Shown piece by piece: positions 61,691-64,000 of a stretch of 64,000 nt of DNA. The number at the start of each line of letters is the position of its first letter. The first letter of the stretch is position 1. Source of the DNA: Sphagnum magellanicum (taxonomy: Eukaryota > Streptophyta > Sphagnopsida > Sphagnales > Sphagnaceae); assembly GCA_021904315.1 (NCBI GenBank), contig CM038925.1, forward strand, positions 10,976,501 to 11,040,500, written 5' to 3'. A program made the position numbers and the translations under genes. Under the pieces are notes generated by a model that saw nothing but the letters and a program-made list of their open reading frames with translations, was not told the DNA's origin and searched no databases.

Positions 61691-62628
61691 TTGTCGCAAC
61701 CCTATCTTTAGGCTTACGACCAAGGCTAAGGGTGTTGCAAGGTTGCGGGCCAAGAGGAAGGAAGCCCGGGAGTCAAGGCAAAGGCATTGCAAAAATGCGG
61801 GCCAAGAGGAAGCCCGGGAGTCACATCACATACTCCCGGGAGTGTTAGAAAGTGTGAGGGAGTATGAGGGAGTGAACCCTCACACTCCCAAGGCAACTCC
61901 CACTTTGGGAGATGGAGTCCCGGTGGACTCCCGAAACTTCAGAGAGTGATTGCAGGGGTCAAAACTCAATGGCTTGTGGCGTTCTTTATATCATTGGAAA
62001 GATCTTGAAGCGTAGATGTCTAAAATGGGATCGAATTGCTCATTTGGACATCTGAAACACAAGTTATGGCCAAAAGAAGGGCCGGGAGTCGAACTGACAA
62101 TTTGACTTTTGACCACAAAAAGTCGAGAATCGACCTCTTCCCGATGTCTGATTCGGGAGTGCGACACGGCGTTGAAAAGCTCTCGATGAGAGCTACAACT
62201 TTGCTTTAGATTGCATTTCGATCGGAGGTCTGCTCTCAAAGTTATGGGGCTCCAAAGTCCCAGGAGTCCCATTTGGCGCGATTTCGGGTGGGAATCATAG
62301 AGTATACTATAAGGGGGAAGGTGATGGCTTCCCCCCAAGTCCGGGCCGTGGTGAGTCTTGTGTGTCCGTGTTGTCCGTGGTTCGTCCTAGCACCAAAGGT
62401 GCTCCAACTTTGCACTAACCACTTTGTGTGGGTTGTGTGCAGGCCCGTGTGAGTGACTAAAGCTTGTCAACTCTTCCTAGTCCCATCCCGGAGCTCCAAC
62501 ATGCCCCTCTACCCCTCGAAGTGTTGTGAGCTAGGGAACGTGCTCCTACTCCTTCCTTTTTCCGCTGCTTTCTACTTGGGCTCACATTTGAGCCCCTTTA
62601 AGGAGTTGGGGGTGCGTCATGCTTCATG
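61691..62628 (+). repeat. Dispersed repeat family A, copy 3 (best preserved)
   Basis: Starts TGTCGCAACCCTA and runs through the GGGAGT-rich body, the TATA-like CTATAAGGGGGAAGG (about 62,307) and GGTGCTCCAACTTTGCACTAA to GGGGGTGCGTCATGC. It matches copy 1 over nearly the full length in the opposite orientation. GC content is higher than in copy 2, so it is probably younger. A solo LTR is the simplest reading; its right border lies near 62,615-62,630. Confidence 0.7.
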
Positions 62629-62647
62629 TAACCAACCGCAAATTCTA

Positions 62648-64000
62648 CACTAATAGAAAACCCCTTTTTTTCACCAAAATGTTTTCAACTAGATGTGATT
62701 TACAGCTACAATTTTTTAATTTTTCAATTGAACAATGGCAATTACCAATGAAGTTGACTTCATTAACTAAATTGGTATATAGTTGAAAGCAATTTTCAAC
62801 TAGGTGGTGGTTTGTCGAATATTTCATTGAATATTCTTGGCATCAACAATGTTTATAAGTTGAAATACTTATTACATTTGTAAATAGTGAAAAACATGTC
62901 TTGGGTAAAAGATCATTCTTGGAATATTTTTAACATTTAAGGTTCTTTAGTTGACACATAGTCAAGACGTTAACCAATGTTCAACTATTTTGGTGACACC
63001 ATCAACACATGCATGGATGATTAAATGTATTAAAAGATGGATGAAATGTTATTTTGTTTGCAACTATCTTTCAACTCAATTAAACAACTAATAGGTGATT
63101 TTGCCTTTATGCACATCATATATGTTAATATTTATGCAAAATTTTGATAACATTAAATTACATGAAAATTTATTTGTATAAATGAATAGTTATGTGTGAC
63201 ATGATTTTTGTCATGCATATAAATTTTGAATAAATTATCTTGAATATAAATTAGTAATTTAATCTTGTATATGTTCATACATGTGATATTTGATTTTTAT
63301 GTAGAACAAATTTATTTTATGATATATAATTGATGATAATTAAATTGTGAAATTCTAATGTTCATTCACTTCTTTCCATGTGATAGCTTAATATTTATTA
63401 ACATTTATGATCAAAATTCATTAAACATTAAATTCCATGTAATTTTTAGTTGTAAAAGTGAATGGTTATGTATGATGTAATTTATTTTTTATGCATTCAA
63501 ACAATAGTATTCAATTTTGAGATAAAATTAAACAAAAAATTGAAATATAAGTTGATAATAATTCATATGTTCAAGATATGTAATTTCTATTTTTGTGTAA
63601 ATCAAATTTATTTTTCAATATATCAAGTGATGATAGACAATTAATATTTTTGTGGAACTCTAATGTTTATTCATTTTTATACATATCATAACTTAATTAT
63701 ATTTGTTCAAAATTTTATCAAAATTCAATAAATTGAACTTACATGTAAATTTTATTTATAAAAATGAATTTTTTGTAGGATGAATTTTTTTCATTGAAAT
63801 AATAAATTAAATTTACAATAATAATACTAATAATAGATTAAAGCATAAGTTTAAAAGATTGCGTATTGAAATATTAATTACATTAATATGTTTGTTAACA
63901 AGGTTTTATATTACCTTGATTTTGAAATTAACTTAAGAACATAAGAAAATTGAATAATGTAGTACCTTTCCAAGTTCAACATAAATTAAATTATTTTCTA
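62648..64000. mobile_element. Second CACTA-like element, left end (runs off the window)
   Basis: Begins CACTAATAGAAAA, identical over 13 bases to the terminus at 31,472, and is followed by subterminal TTTTCAACTAG/CAACTAG motifs. The rest is very AT-rich and non-coding up to the window end. The right end is not in the window, so the call rests on the terminus and its match to the first copy. Confidence 0.45.

Overview
The window looks like nuclear DNA of a land plant. It is AT-rich, the genes have GT-AG introns, the mobile elements are plant types (CACTA, Helitron, TIR-MITE, TRIM-like), and there are interstitial runs derived from the plant telomere motif CCCTAAA. The most informative gene is a clear OFD1 homolog, a distal-centriole and basal-body protein. 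From general knowledge OFD1 persists only in plants that make flagellated sperm, so a moss, liverwort, lycophyte or fern is most likely, and a cycad or Ginkgo is possible. I cannot name the species.

Layout. At 1-895 lies a LTR-like dispersed repeat (family A). From 11,718 down to 2,914 on the minus strand is OFD1: 18 exons, about 1,575 residues, N-terminal LisH module, long coiled coil, very long low-complexity last exon. The 12.2-18.2 kb spacer holds a ~245-bp tandem array, a telomere-like array, a fold-back element and a perfect 27-bp hairpin. From 21,675 down to 18,603, also minus, is a second coiled-coil gene of 7 exons and 356 residues. I could not firmly identify it; a CEP131/AZI1-like C-terminus is only a hypothesis. 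From 22 to 48 kb no intact gene is visible. This stretch holds several dispersed repeat families, an inverted minisatellite, a decayed non-LTR retrotransposon (reverse transcriptase plus a C-terminal zinc-knuckle/endonuclease-like part) split by a CACTA-like insertion, and tandem units with a MITE. From 49,353 to 54,371 on the plus strand is an RCC1-repeat protein of 7 exons and 889 residues, with a second MITE copy in intron 1 and an intron with minor-spliceosome (U12) features. From 55 to 64 kb there is a tRNA-derived SINE-like head, a TRIM-like pair of direct repeats, a short Helitron with a G-rich interior, another family A copy and the start of a second CACTA-like element.

How the parts relate. 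The two minus-strand genes lie 6.9 kb apart in tandem orientation. OFD1 is ciliary by homology; the neighbour is almost entirely coiled coil, so a shared centriole or basal-body role is attractive but unproven. The RCC1-like gene has no visible functional link to them. Exon borders were read by eye from splice motifs and checked by reading-frame phase, without transcript evidence.
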